Source: Mycobacterium haemophilum DSM 44634 | Lineage (GTDB): Bacteria > Actinomycetota > Actinomycetes > Mycobacteriales > Mycobacteriaceae | Direction: 5' to 3' | Length of the DNA stretch: 64,000 bases | Assembly: GCF_000340435.2 (NCBI RefSeq) | Contig: NZ_CP011883.2 | Coordinates: forward strand, 3,890,687-3,954,686 | In this document: in pieces, positions 15,887 to 24,148 of the stretch | Position numbering within the stretch: position 1 is the stretch's first letter | How the letters are laid out: each line of letters opens with the position of its first letter | The notes under the pieces: generated by a model | What the model saw: only the letters and a program-made list of their open reading frames with translations | What the model was told of the DNA's origin: nothing | Databases searched by the model: none | Program-made: the position numbers and the translations under genes

Positions 15887-18135
15887 CCGACACCGACAAC
15901 TTTCACGCCCGTTACTTCGCCGCGCTGCAGTCCTATCTGACTGCACGTGATGAGGACAGCCTGGCCGTCGGCCATGAGCTGGGGCGCCGAGCCTTGCAAG
16001 AACGGATCAGCATGCTCGATATCATCGAGCATCACGTCCAGCTGATCTTAGAACTCTCCAAGGACGCCCGAGTCGACACGCTGATCGCACTGGAATTTCT
16101 GTTGCAGGCCCTCGCGCCGCTCGACGTGGCAACTCGGGGATTTCTCGACGGCACCAAACGTTACGCGGAACAGCGCGCCCGGGCCGAGGGTCTCGCCGAT
16201 CGCGACAAGTTCCGCACCGCCCTGGTGAATGCCTTGCAGGATGGGTTCTTTGTTGCCGATCACGAGGGTACGGTAGTCGAATTGAATGACGCCTTGGCTG
16301 AGATCATCGGCTATCCGGCGGACGGTGTGCCCTACCCCTGGCCCCACCCGTGGTTGGTGGACACAAAGGCGGCGAGCCAACAACAAACCTTGGTCCGTAA
16401 GCACGGTAGCGCCGAGTACGAGACACCGATCCGCCATCGAGACGGCCATCTCGTGTGGGTGACGGTGAGCATCAATGTGGTCCGGGGAACGGGAGTCGAT
16501 CAAGATTTCTACGTGGGGACGGTGCGCGACATCACCGCGGAACGCGCGTTTGCGGCTCGGGAAAGCGCAGTCCTGCGCCTGGCTACGGCCGTGGCTGTGG
16601 CCAAAAGCGTGGCGGAGGTGCTGTCGATCACGCTCGACGAGTGCCGAGCAGCGGTCGACGTGCAGCGCGTGATCGCGGTCATGTGGCCGCCGGACCAGCA
16701 TTTTCAAGGCGAGCCGACCATCCAGGTGGCGGGCGAGGGCTCCGAGTCGACGTGGCGCGAACTCGATCCGTGGTTGCGAAGGACACTTCAAGATGCACGC
16801 CACCAGTTGCCATTGACAGCCAAGACGGTCGAGCGGCCGGACTCTCCGGGTAAGGCACAAGGATTGGTCGCGATGCTCTCCGGCGCCGGGGACGTCGCGC
16901 TATGGCTGGAGCTTCGCGTGCCTCGCTGGGTCAGCGCGGAGGATCGGCTGCTGATCACGGTACTCGTCGGCCACCTCAGTCTGGCCATGCAGCACGTCCG
17001 TCAGTTCGAAAGTGCGCGCGAGACGTCGATGACGTTGCAGCGCGCGTTGCTGCCGCCCGTCGAACCGCCGCCGGGTTTTACGGTGCGTTACGAACCCGCT
17101 GTCCCACCGTTGGAAATCGGGGGCGACTGGTACGACGTGCTGTCGGTCGACGATCACCGCATCGGCATCGTGGTCGGCGACTGTGTAGGTCGCGGTTTGC
17201 CAGCCGCCGCGATCATGGGCCAGTTACGCAGTTCTGCGCGCGCGCTGTTGCTCACCGGCGCCCAACCCGCAGTGTTACTCGAACAACTGGACTCGGCGGC
17301 ATCGCTCATTCCAAATGCGTACTGCACCACGGTGTTCCTGGCGACCCTGGATACCGAATCCGGGATCCTGCAGTACAGCAACGCTGGCCACATGCCCGCC
17401 GTGCTCGCTGGGGTTGGGTCGGGGTCCGGTTCCGGCGTCGGCACAGCGGTATTGACCGGTGCCACGTCCGTGCCGCTCGCGGTCCGCCGCGATGAACCTC
17501 GTCCGCAAGCCTTTCAGATACTACCGTCTGGCTCGACACTGATGCTCTTCACCGACGGCTTGGTCGAGCGAAAGCACGAGTCGATAGACGACGGAATCGC
17601 CCGCGCAGCAAACGCATTAGTAGATACGATGAAGTTGCCGCTAAATGCCGTGGCAGATGCGGTGCTTCGCGAGCTGGCTCCAACGGCGGGATATGACGAC
17701 GATGTCGCGATGGTGATATACCGACACCAACAGGCGCCGCTTCGAATCGAAAGCGATGCCTCCCCTGATAAATTAGCGACGATCCGGCACCGGCTTGCCC
17801 GGTGGCTGCTGGCCGCTGGCGTTCCCGATGCACTGGCAGCCGACATCGTGCTCGCTGTCAACGAAGCATGCACCAACAGCGTCGAGCACGCATACCGCGG
17901 ACATAATGTCGGGACAATGCTGATCGAAGTCGAGGCCGTCGATGGCGAAGTCCACGCTCGGGTGGCCGATTCCGGTTCGTGGAAGGAACCGGCCGTCGAC
18001 CCGAGGAGCGGCGGACGAGGCTTGATACTAATCAGGACCATCAGCGACTCGGTAGAACTGGACAAGTCCCCACCCGGAACCACGCTCGATATCCGCTTTC
18101 AACTGCCGGCGGCAGCCGAGCCGGTCACTCACTGA
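15883..18135 (+). CDS. RsbU-like multidomain phosphatase/kinase (RsbU_N-PAS-GAF-PP2C-HATPase)
   Basis: A 750-residue protein. Residues 1-110 are helical and resemble the RsbT-binding N-domain of RsbU (ALQERISMLDIIEHH); 115-230 is a PAS domain (DGFFVADHEGTVVELND, ending DITAERA); 235-380 is GAF-like; 395-620 is a SpoIIE/PP2C phosphatase (GGDWYDV, VGDCVGRG, FTDGLVE, DDDVAMV); 630-745 is an RsbW-type HATPase (NEACTNSVEHAY, VADSG, GGRGLILI). It therefore can both remove and add phosphate on a STAS partner. M. tuberculosis Rv1364c has a similar PAS-phosphatase-kinase chain but ends in its own STAS domain; this one lacks it, and rsfB across the divergent start of the operon is the obvious partner. 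Confidence 0.9.
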   Translation: MTDTDNFHARYFAALQSYLTARDEDSLAVGHELGRRALQERISMLDIIEHHVQLILELSKDARVDTLIALEFLLQALAPLDVATRGFLDGTKRYAEQRARAEGLADRDKFRTALVNALQDGFFVADHEGTVVELNDALAEIIGYPADGVPYPWPHPWLVDTKAASQQQTLVRKHGSAEYETPIRHRDGHLVWVTVSINVVRGTGVDQDFYVGTVRDITAERAFAARESAVLRLATAVAVAKSVAEVLSITLDECRAAVDVQRVIAVMWPPDQHFQGEPTIQVAGEGSESTWRELDPWLRRTLQDARHQLPLTAKTVERPDSPGKAQGLVAMLSGAGDVALWLELRVPRWVSAEDRLLITVLVGHLSLAMQHVRQFESARETSMTLQRALLPPVEPPPGFTVRYEPAVPPLEIGGDWYDVLSVDDHRIGIVVGDCVGRGLPAAAIMGQLRSSARALLLTGAQPAVLLEQLDSAASLIPNAYCTTVFLATLDTESGILQYSNAGHMPAVLAGVGSGSGSGVGTAVLTGATSVPLAVRRDEPRPQAFQILPSGSTLMLFTDGLVERKHESIDDGIARAANALVDTMKLPLNAVADAVLRELAPTAGYDDDVAMVIYRHQQAPLRIESDASPDKLATIRHRLARWLLAAGVPDALAADIVLAVNEACTNSVEHAYRGHNVGTMLIEVEAVDGEVHARVADSGSWKEPAVDPRSGGRGLILIRTISDSVELDKSPPGTTLDIRFQLPAAAEPVTH

Positions 18136-18189
18136 AAAAACAGCAGCACAACTGATTTCGATGCAGTCACCGCCATACGAGGTAGTTAG

Positions 18190-18747
18190 TCAGAGCTGGC
18201 TTGTTGTCTCGTTGAGCTCGTTGACAATCCGCTGAGCGCATTCCAGGGCTTCGGTGTGGGTGGTGTCAACTACCAGATCGTAGCTAACGCCGGCGTGGAC
18301 TAGGACGGCTTGCGCGCGGGCCATGCCCACTACGCGGTCGCCACGGGCTAGCTCTCGTCCTTCGGCGACATCAGCTGCACACTGCACCCCGATCCACAGC
18401 GTGCGAAGACCAGCAAGAGCCTGCTGCCATTCGAGTTGTTCGGCGCAGCCTCGCAGGAAAACCTCATCGATGATCATGGGAACACCGGCACACACGGTGG
18501 CCACCACGCCAGCTCGCCAGGCGTGGCGGAGTTGCCGAAACGCCGCACCCACCTCGATCCCGCCGTCGGGACGGAAGCGAATGCCGTCCTCGGCTCCCTG
18601 CAGGCGCGCTGGGATGGTGTCAAGCAAGACGTCGACTCCGGTGCGCAACCACGGTCGAGGCAGGAGCGCTTGCAGGCACCGAGCGATGCCCGTCTTTCCT
18701 GAACTGGAGCCGCCATGCAGAAAGATCACGTCATAGCGTGCGGTCAC
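18190..18747 (-). CDS. Chloramphenicol phosphotransferase-like P-loop protein
   Basis: A 185-residue P-loop kinase with Walker A GGSSSGKTG at residues 12-20 and the pattern of the CPT family (LRTGVDVLLDTIP, the VDxxxD segment; later RELARGDRVVGMARAQ, a lid-like arginine-rich stretch). The Streptomyces CPT phosphorylates the 3-hydroxyl of chloramphenicol; mycobacterial members of the family have no proven substrate. The start is GTG at 18747. It is convergent with the RsbU-like gene (54 bp between stops). Confidence 0.85.
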   Translation of the reverse strand: MTARYDVIFLHGGSSSGKTGIARCLQALLPRPWLRTGVDVLLDTIPARLQGAEDGIRFRPDGGIEVGAAFRQLRHAWRAGVVATVCAGVPMIIDEVFLRGCAEQLEWQQALAGLRTLWIGVQCAADVAEGRELARGDRVVGMARAQAVLVHAGVSYDLVVDTTHTEALECAQRIVNELNETTSQL

Positions 18748-18826
18748 GCCGTGATCATATGAGCTCCTCCGACGCTACCGCACGAGCAAACCGTTTGCGT
18801 GGACGCGCAGCGGGTACCAGACGAAT

Positions 18827-19545
18827 GTGACTCACGCATCGATTACCCAGGCCGAGCCCTTCCTGCCGGCGGCAAACGGACCGCTATCGACGGCCGTGCG
18901 TCGCATCTTGACCCGCCCCGCGCCACGCAACCAACTCGCCGGCATCAGCGCATCCGCACGTGATTCGGACCCCTACGGCCTCGACCTGTAGCTACGTGCG
19001 GAATTGGAGCGGGCTTTCTTGGCAGGCGTGCGCCACGACGTCGGTCCAATCGAACCCCCCGCGGGGCACGGCCCGAGGCTGTACCAACAGCTCTTCGCTG
19101 ATCTATTGGCCGCGGCCGATCTGGATTCGGCGTATCTGGGCTATCTCGACGTCGTTCCCGCGGAATCGCTAGTGACGCGGTGAACCTAATGTCGCTATTC
19201 GGCTTGCATCGCTGGATGCGCGGCGCCGCAATTGGGCACTTCGCGTCGACGGAAATCACCTCGCCGCCAGGCTCTCGACGGATGGTCCAGGCTCTGCAGC
19301 GGATGGACGCACCGCCCGCCTGTATCACGTTCTACCGCGAGCACGTGGAGGCCGACGCGGTACATGAACAGATGGTGCGCTACGTGGTCGGCGACCTCGT
19401 CGCTCGCGAGCCGCAGCTCGACCGCGGAGTCGTATTCGGGAGCAGGGAACTCCCTTGGCACAACAGTTTTGACACTGACTCGCACCGCGGATCCAGCACC
19501 AGACGCCAACACGCGGGTGATCTGTTGACTAGAGGCGCTCTTTGA
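18827..19545 (+). pseudogene. Broken iron-containing redox enzyme (haem-oxygenase-like fold)
   Basis: Three frames combine to give one recognisable protein. From 18827 a frame reads to DPYGLDL and then meets TAG at 18989; the family normally continues with about 30 more residues here, and the next codons (LRAELERAFLAGV) resume later in the family sequence, so an internal deletion is likely. The same frame continues to GYLDVVPAESLVT and stops at 19181. The protein resumes in another frame with VNLMSLFGLHRW; reading ACG-[CG]-GTG shows that a two-base CG insertion at about 19178 explains the shift. The rest contains FYREHVEADAVHEQMV, where histidines and glutamates are di-iron ligand-like. The C-terminus is degenerate. 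Confidence 0.8.
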
Positions 19546-19993
19546 CCGCCGTGGACAAGCGCGCCCCGTCAGTCTTTCCTGCCGCGATCGCGGTGGCCGC
19601 CTTCATTACCAGCCCCATCTCCTTCATGCTGGGTCGATGCCCGAGTTTCTCGGCCACCTCGGCGATCGCGGTGTCGGCGACGTCGGCCAACTCAGCTTCC
19701 GTGAGCGGCGTCGGCAGGTACTCGTCGATGATCCGCGCCTCGGCGTGCTCGTTGGCGGCGAGCTCACCGCGCCCGTTTTGGGTGTAGATCTCGGCGGACT
19801 CGCCACGCTTGCGGGATTCTCTGGCCAGCACCTTGATAACCTCGTCGTCGGAGAGCTCTCTCGCCTGTTTGCCAGAGAGTTCCTCGGTCTGTATCGCGGC
19901 CAGCAGCATGCGCAGAGTCGCGGTTCGCAACTTGTCCTGGGTCTTCATCGCCCCGGTCAAGTCCGCCCGGAGCCGGGATTTGAGTTCGGCCAT
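19529..19993 (-). CDS. GatB/YqeY domain protein (Rv3688c-like)
   Basis: A 154-residue protein matching the YqeY family: MAELKSRLRADLTGAMK at the start, ESRKRGESAEIY, EARIIDEYLP, and the C-terminal GHRPSMKEMGLVMKA. The fold resembles the tail domain of the GatB amidotransferase subunit; family function is not settled, with a tRNA-related role inferred. The ATG at 19993 gives the standard start; the longer upstream frame adds no family sequence. Its end overlaps the debris of the preceding pseudogene by 17 bp. Confidence 0.93.
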   Translation of the reverse strand: MAELKSRLRADLTGAMKTQDKLRTATLRMLLAAIQTEELSGKQARELSDDEVIKVLARESRKRGESAEIYTQNGRGELAANEHAEARIIDEYLPTPLTEAELADVADTAIAEVAEKLGHRPSMKEMGLVMKAATAIAAGKTDGARLSTAVKERL

Positions 19994-20096
19994 CCCCCAG
20001 ACGCTACCCGCCACATCACTTGCGAAATTATCCGACAGCAGCAGACCTGCATGAACAGACGTTGAGAAAAGCACCGACCGCCGACACTATGGAGCC

Positions 20097-21269
20097 ATGA
20101 CCAACGACCACGGCGGCTACCCCACAGTGAGCACGCCGCCCCCTGGCTATCCGGTGGGCCCATCGCCCGGGCCGCCCGGGTATCCGCCGGCCGCCTATCC
20201 TGCGCTGGGGTATCCCACGCCGCCCAGTTACAGCGGGCCGTTTGGCTACGGCCCAGCATTGGGGCACGGGGCGCCGCCCGGCTATGGGCCGGTCCCGGGA
20301 GTGGCCAAACCCGGGATTATCCCGCTGCGGCCGTTGACCCTGAGTGACATCTTCAACGGCGCGGTCAGTTACATCCGCGCCAATCCCAAGGCGACACTGG
20401 GATTGACTGCGATGGTGGTTGTGGTCATGCAGACCATCACCCTGGTCGCCACGCTCGGGCCATTGGAGGCCTACGGCAGGATATCCACCCATCGACACAA
20501 CGAGCTGACATTGGGCGTCGTGGGTGCGTGGACAGCCTCCATGACTGCCAGCGTCCTGGTCACGTGGCTGGGCGGCATGCTGCTGAGCGGAATGCTCACC
20601 GTCATCGTCGGGCGGGCAGTATTCGGATCGTCAATCACCATCCGCGAGACGTGGGCCAAGATTCGTGGCCGGCTGCTTGCCTTGCTGGGCCTGGCCGTGT
20701 TGGAAGCCGCCGCAGTGGCGACTCTAGTCGGGCTGGTGGCGATAGTCGTCGCGATCGTGGCCGCGGTCGGTCACGTAGCGTTAGCTCTGCTTGTGGGCTT
20801 CCCGGTCGTGCTGGCCATGATCGCATTGCTGGTGTACCTGTACACCGTGGTGTTGTTCGCACCCGTGCTCATTGTGCTGGAGAGACTCCCAGTCATCGTC
20901 GCGATCACTAGATCCTTTGCGCTGGTTCGCAATAGCTTCTGGCGGGTGCTAGGCATCCGGCTGCTGACATTCCTCGTGGCGACCGTTGTTGCCGACGCGG
21001 TCGCAATACCGTTCGCCATCGCCGAGAATCTGCTGCTGGCCGGGACCACGTCCACCGGCATCCTGCTCTTGGGCACCACAATCACGTCCATCGGGTCAGC
21101 AATCGGCCAGATCATCACCGCGCCATTCAACGCCGGAGTCATCGTGCTGCTCTACACCGATCGCCGAATGCGCGCCGAAGCATTCGACCTGGTGCTGCAG
21201 ACCGGGGCCGCCGGCGGACCCTACGCGGTCGCATCCACCGACAACCTCTGGCTAACCCGGCCCTGGTAA
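20097..21269 (+). CDS. Polytopic membrane protein with Pro/Gly/Tyr-rich N-tail (Rv3689-like)
   Basis: A 390-residue protein. The first ~85 residues form a low-complexity cytosolic tail of repeated GYP/PPGY/PSP motifs; the rest has about six hydrophobic segments, including TLGLTAMVVVVMQTITLVA and LLALLGLAVLEAAAVATLV, and a conserved core VRNSFWRVLGIRLL. It resembles the membrane domain family found beside glycerophosphoryl-diester phosphodiesterases, without the enzyme domain. It opens the conserved five-gene block with the DUF4129, DUF4350, MoxR and DUF58 proteins. Confidence 0.88.
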   Translation: MTNDHGGYPTVSTPPPGYPVGPSPGPPGYPPAAYPALGYPTPPSYSGPFGYGPALGHGAPPGYGPVPGVAKPGIIPLRPLTLSDIFNGAVSYIRANPKATLGLTAMVVVVMQTITLVATLGPLEAYGRISTHRHNELTLGVVGAWTASMTASVLVTWLGGMLLSGMLTVIVGRAVFGSSITIRETWAKIRGRLLALLGLAVLEAAAVATLVGLVAIVVAIVAAVGHVALALLVGFPVVLAMIALLVYLYTVVLFAPVLIVLERLPVIVAITRSFALVRNSFWRVLGIRLLTFLVATVVADAVAIPFAIAENLLLAGTTSTGILLLGTTITSIGSAIGQIITAPFNAGVIVLLYTDRRMRAEAFDLVLQTGAAGGPYAVASTDNLWLTRPW

Positions 21270-21293
21270 GAACTGAGCGAGGATTAACTGACA

Positions 21294-21947
21294 GTGCCTT
21301 CCATCGACATCGACCGCGATGCCGCACACCAGGCCGCACAGAACGAGCTCGCCAAACCGATCTATAGCAAGGCTTCTACGGCACAACAATTCGACGAATG
21401 GATTAACGAACTGTTGTACCGGCTGCTGGAGAAAACGTCCTCGATCCCGGGCGGGCGGTTCACCACCACGGTGCTGCTCATGCTGCTGGTCATCGCGGCC
21501 GTAGTCGCCATTCACGTCGCACGGCGCACCATGCGCACCAACCGCGGCGGCGACCATCGGTTGTTCGACGTCGCCCAGCTCACCGCAGCCCAACATCGGG
21601 TGACCGCTGAAGGCTATGCGGCGGAGGAAAATTGGGCAGCAGCAATTCGACACCGGTTGCGCGCCGTAGCCCGCCAGCTCGAAGAGAATGGCGTGCTCAA
21701 CCCAGCCCCCGGCCGCACCGCGAACGAGCTGGCCCATGACGCTGCTACGGCATTGGCTCACCTTGCAGACGAATTATCGCAGGCTGCAACGATATTCAAC
21801 GACGTCACCTTCGGCGACCGACCCGGAACTCAAGCCGCTTACCAGATGATCACCGACCTCGACGACCATCTGCAGTCGCGACCACCAGCCGTACCGTCAG
21901 CCGCCACGCAGCCCGCCGCGTTCGACTCATGGGCGCAGGTCCGGTGA
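21294..21947 (+). CDS. DUF4129 single-pass membrane protein (Rv3690-like)
   Basis: A 217-residue protein starting at GTG. One membrane segment (about 60-78, TTTVLLMLLVIAAVVAI) is followed by a cytosolic DUF4129-type domain (AAEENWAAAIRHRLRAVARQLEE, split here as AAEENWAAAI and RHRLRAVAR; ELAHDAA). DUF4129 proteins occur next to MoxR ATPases and DUF58 proteins in a conserved complex. It follows the Rv3689-like gene by 24 bp and overlaps the next gene by the TGATG arrangement. Confidence 0.88.
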   Translation: MPSIDIDRDAAHQAAQNELAKPIYSKASTAQQFDEWINELLYRLLEKTSSIPGGRFTTTVLLMLLVIAAVVAIHVARRTMRTNRGGDHRLFDVAQLTAAQHRVTAEGYAAEENWAAAIRHRLRAVARQLEENGVLNPAPGRTANELAHDAATALAHLADELSQAATIFNDVTFGDRPGTQAAYQMITDLDDHLQSRPPAVPSAATQPAAFDSWAQVR

Positions 21948-23095
21948 TGACGGTCGATGCGGCGGCACGTCCTGAATCCGCGGCTGCTGACCGGCGACGG
22001 CGATCATGGCGCTGGGTGGTGCTTACGCTGGTTGTGCTCGCGGCGCTGGGCGCGCTCAGCGCTTACCTGACCGCCCCGCGGCCCGGGCTGCGGATGGATC
22101 CGGCGTCCACTGGCCCCGACGGCGCCCACGCGCTAGCAACGCTGCTGCGCGACAACGGCGTCGAGGTCATCGTGGCCGACACCATCGATGATGTCGGTAG
22201 GGCGGCTCGCTCCGACACGTTGACACTGGTGGCACAGAGTCAGTACCTAACCGATGCCACGATGCTGAACCGGCTGGCGACGGCCCCCGGCGATTTCCTG
22301 CTAGTGGAGCCGACAGCACGAACCCGCGAGGCCCTGACACCGCAGCTACGCATCAAGGGTGCCAGCACCTTCGACAACAACCCGAATTGCACATTGCGGG
22401 AAGCTAATCGAGCCGGATCAGTTCGATTCGGGCCAAGCGACAGCTACCAGGCCAACGGCGGCCTGACGGTAACCAGCTGTTATGACGGCGTGCTGCTCCG
22501 GTATCGGGACAGCGGGCGAATCATCACAGTGGTCGGTAGTACCGACTTCATGACCAATGAGGGCTTGTTAAAAGCCGGCAATGCCGCACTGGCGATGAAC
22601 CTTGCTGGCGATCGACCACGTCTCATTTGGTATGCACCCCACCAGGTTGAGGGTGAAACGTCCTCGCCGACATCGATTTCCGATGTGATTCCACAGAACG
22701 TGACCTGGATCTTCTGGCAGCTTTGGATAGTCGTGCTGCTGCTGGCGCTGTGGAAGGGCCGCCGGATCGGTCCGCTGGTGGCCGAGGAGTTACCTGTCGT
22801 CGTACGCGCGTCGGAGACGGTGGAAGGACGTGGGCGCCTGTACCGATCCCGCCGGGCCCGCGACCGCGCCGCCGACGCGCTGCGCGCCGCAACATTGCAG
22901 CGGCTGCTGCCCCGGCTCGGCCTGGGCGCACACGCGACAGCGCCGGCGTTAGCGGCGACGGTAGCCCAGCGCACCGGAGCCCATCCGGAATATGTTTGGT
23001 ACCACCTATTCGGCCCACCACCGGCCAGCGATACTGACCTGCTACAACTTGCCCGTGCACTTGACGAAATCGAAAGGCAGGTCATCCACTCGTGA
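21947..23095 (+). CDS. DUF4350 membrane protein (Rv3691-like)
   Basis: A 382-residue protein with a membrane segment at residues ~24-42 (VVLTLVVLAALGALSAYL), an extracytoplasmic domain with a GAHALATLLRDNGVEV motif typical of DUF4350, a second membrane segment at ~255-272 (FWQLWIVVLLLALW) and a cytosolic tail. The ATG at 21947 overlaps the preceding stop and was chosen over one 18 bp upstream. Its stop overlaps moxR2 by 4 bp. The extracellular part looks like a GldG/IFT52-type ligand-binding fold by pattern. Confidence 0.87.
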   Translation: MTVDAAARPESAAADRRRRSWRWVVLTLVVLAALGALSAYLTAPRPGLRMDPASTGPDGAHALATLLRDNGVEVIVADTIDDVGRAARSDTLTLVAQSQYLTDATMLNRLATAPGDFLLVEPTARTREALTPQLRIKGASTFDNNPNCTLREANRAGSVRFGPSDSYQANGGLTVTSCYDGVLLRYRDSGRIITVVGSTDFMTNEGLLKAGNAALAMNLAGDRPRLIWYAPHQVEGETSSPTSISDVIPQNVTWIFWQLWIVVLLLALWKGRRIGPLVAEELPVVVRASETVEGRGRLYRSRRARDRAADALRAATLQRLLPRLGLGAHATAPALAATVAQRTGAHPEYVWYHLFGPPPASDTDLLQLARALDEIERQVIHS

Positions 23096-24087
23096 CACAA
23101 CCGGCTCCCACCCAGACCCCTGGTACTGAATTGCCTGGCCCCTCAGAATCAGCACGTGAGGCGTTGCTGGCGTTGCGCGCCGAGATCGCCAAGGCCGTTG
23201 TTGGACAGGACGGGGTGGTCAGCGGTCTGGTGATCGCGCTGCTGTGTCGTGGCCACGTGCTGCTCGAAGGTGTTCCGGGAGTGGCGAAGACGCTGTTGGT
23301 GCGCGCGCTGGCCGCCGCATTACAGCTGGACTTCAAGCGGATCCAGTTCACCCCTGACCTGATGCCTGGTGATGTCACCGGTTCGCTGGTCTATGACGCG
23401 CGCACTGCCGCGTTCGTGTTCCGCCCGGGTCCGGTGTTCACCAACCTTCTCCTGGCCGACGAGATCAACCGCACCCCACCCAAAACACAGGCAGCGCTGC
23501 TCGAGGCAATGGAGGAGCGTCAGGTCAGTGTTGACGGCGAACCCAAGCCGCTGCCCGACCCGTTCATTGTCGCCGCGACACAGAACCCGATCGAGTACGA
23601 GGGCACGTATCAGTTGCCCGAAGCCCAACTCGACCGCTTTCTAGTCAAACTGAGCGTGCCCCTGCCGTCGCGCGACTCCGAGATCGGCATCCTTGGCCGG
23701 CACGCACACGGTTTCGATCCCCACGATCTGTCCGCGATCAAACCGGTGGCCGGGCCAGCCGAGCTAGCGGCCGGCCGCGAGGCGGTGCGCCAGGTACTGG
23801 TCGCCGACGAAGTGCTGGGTTACATCGTCGACATCGTCGCGGCCACTCGCTCCTCCCCCGCGCTGCAGCTGGGCGTGTCGCCACGCGGAGCGACGGCACT
23901 ACTGGCCACCGCCCGGTCATGGTCGTGGTTGTCTGGCCGCAACTACGTCACTCCCGACGACGTGAAAGCCATGGCCCGTCCGACGCTGCGGCACCGGGTG
24001 ATGTTGCGCCCCGAAGCCGAGCTTGAAGGCACCACAGCCGACGGTGTGCTCGAGGGAATTTTGGCGTCGGTTCCGGTGCCCCGCTAG
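23092..24087 (+). CDS. moxR2: MoxR-family AAA+ ATPase
   Basis: A 331-residue AAA+ ATPase with Walker A GVPGVAKT, Walker B LLLADEINR, sensor 1 AATQNP and the C-terminal lid (PRGATALL, an arginine at the sensor-2 position near SPRGA). MoxR proteins act as chaperones for metal insertion or complex assembly with VWA/DUF58 partners. The start is GTG, overlapping the upstream stop. Its placement between DUF4350 and DUF58 genes is the conserved MoxR2 (Rv3692) arrangement. Confidence 0.95.
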   Translation: MTQPAPTQTPGTELPGPSESAREALLALRAEIAKAVVGQDGVVSGLVIALLCRGHVLLEGVPGVAKTLLVRALAAALQLDFKRIQFTPDLMPGDVTGSLVYDARTAAFVFRPGPVFTNLLLADEINRTPPKTQAALLEAMEERQVSVDGEPKPLPDPFIVAATQNPIEYEGTYQLPEAQLDRFLVKLSVPLPSRDSEIGILGRHAHGFDPHDLSAIKPVAGPAELAAGREAVRQVLVADEVLGYIVDIVAATRSSPALQLGVSPRGATALLATARSWSWLSGRNYVTPDDVKAMARPTLRHRVMLRPEAELEGTTADGVLEGILASVPVPR

Positions 24088-24148
24088 TGATCTGCGCCGG
24101 CGACGATATGGCGCGCAGCGACAAAATCGGCGAGGAGGAGCGGCGCCC

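Noticed and set aside
15883..18135. Reading the RsbU-like protein as a sensor histidine kinase
   Set aside because: It lacks an H-box; the ATPase is of the RsbW type and is preceded by a PP2C domain.
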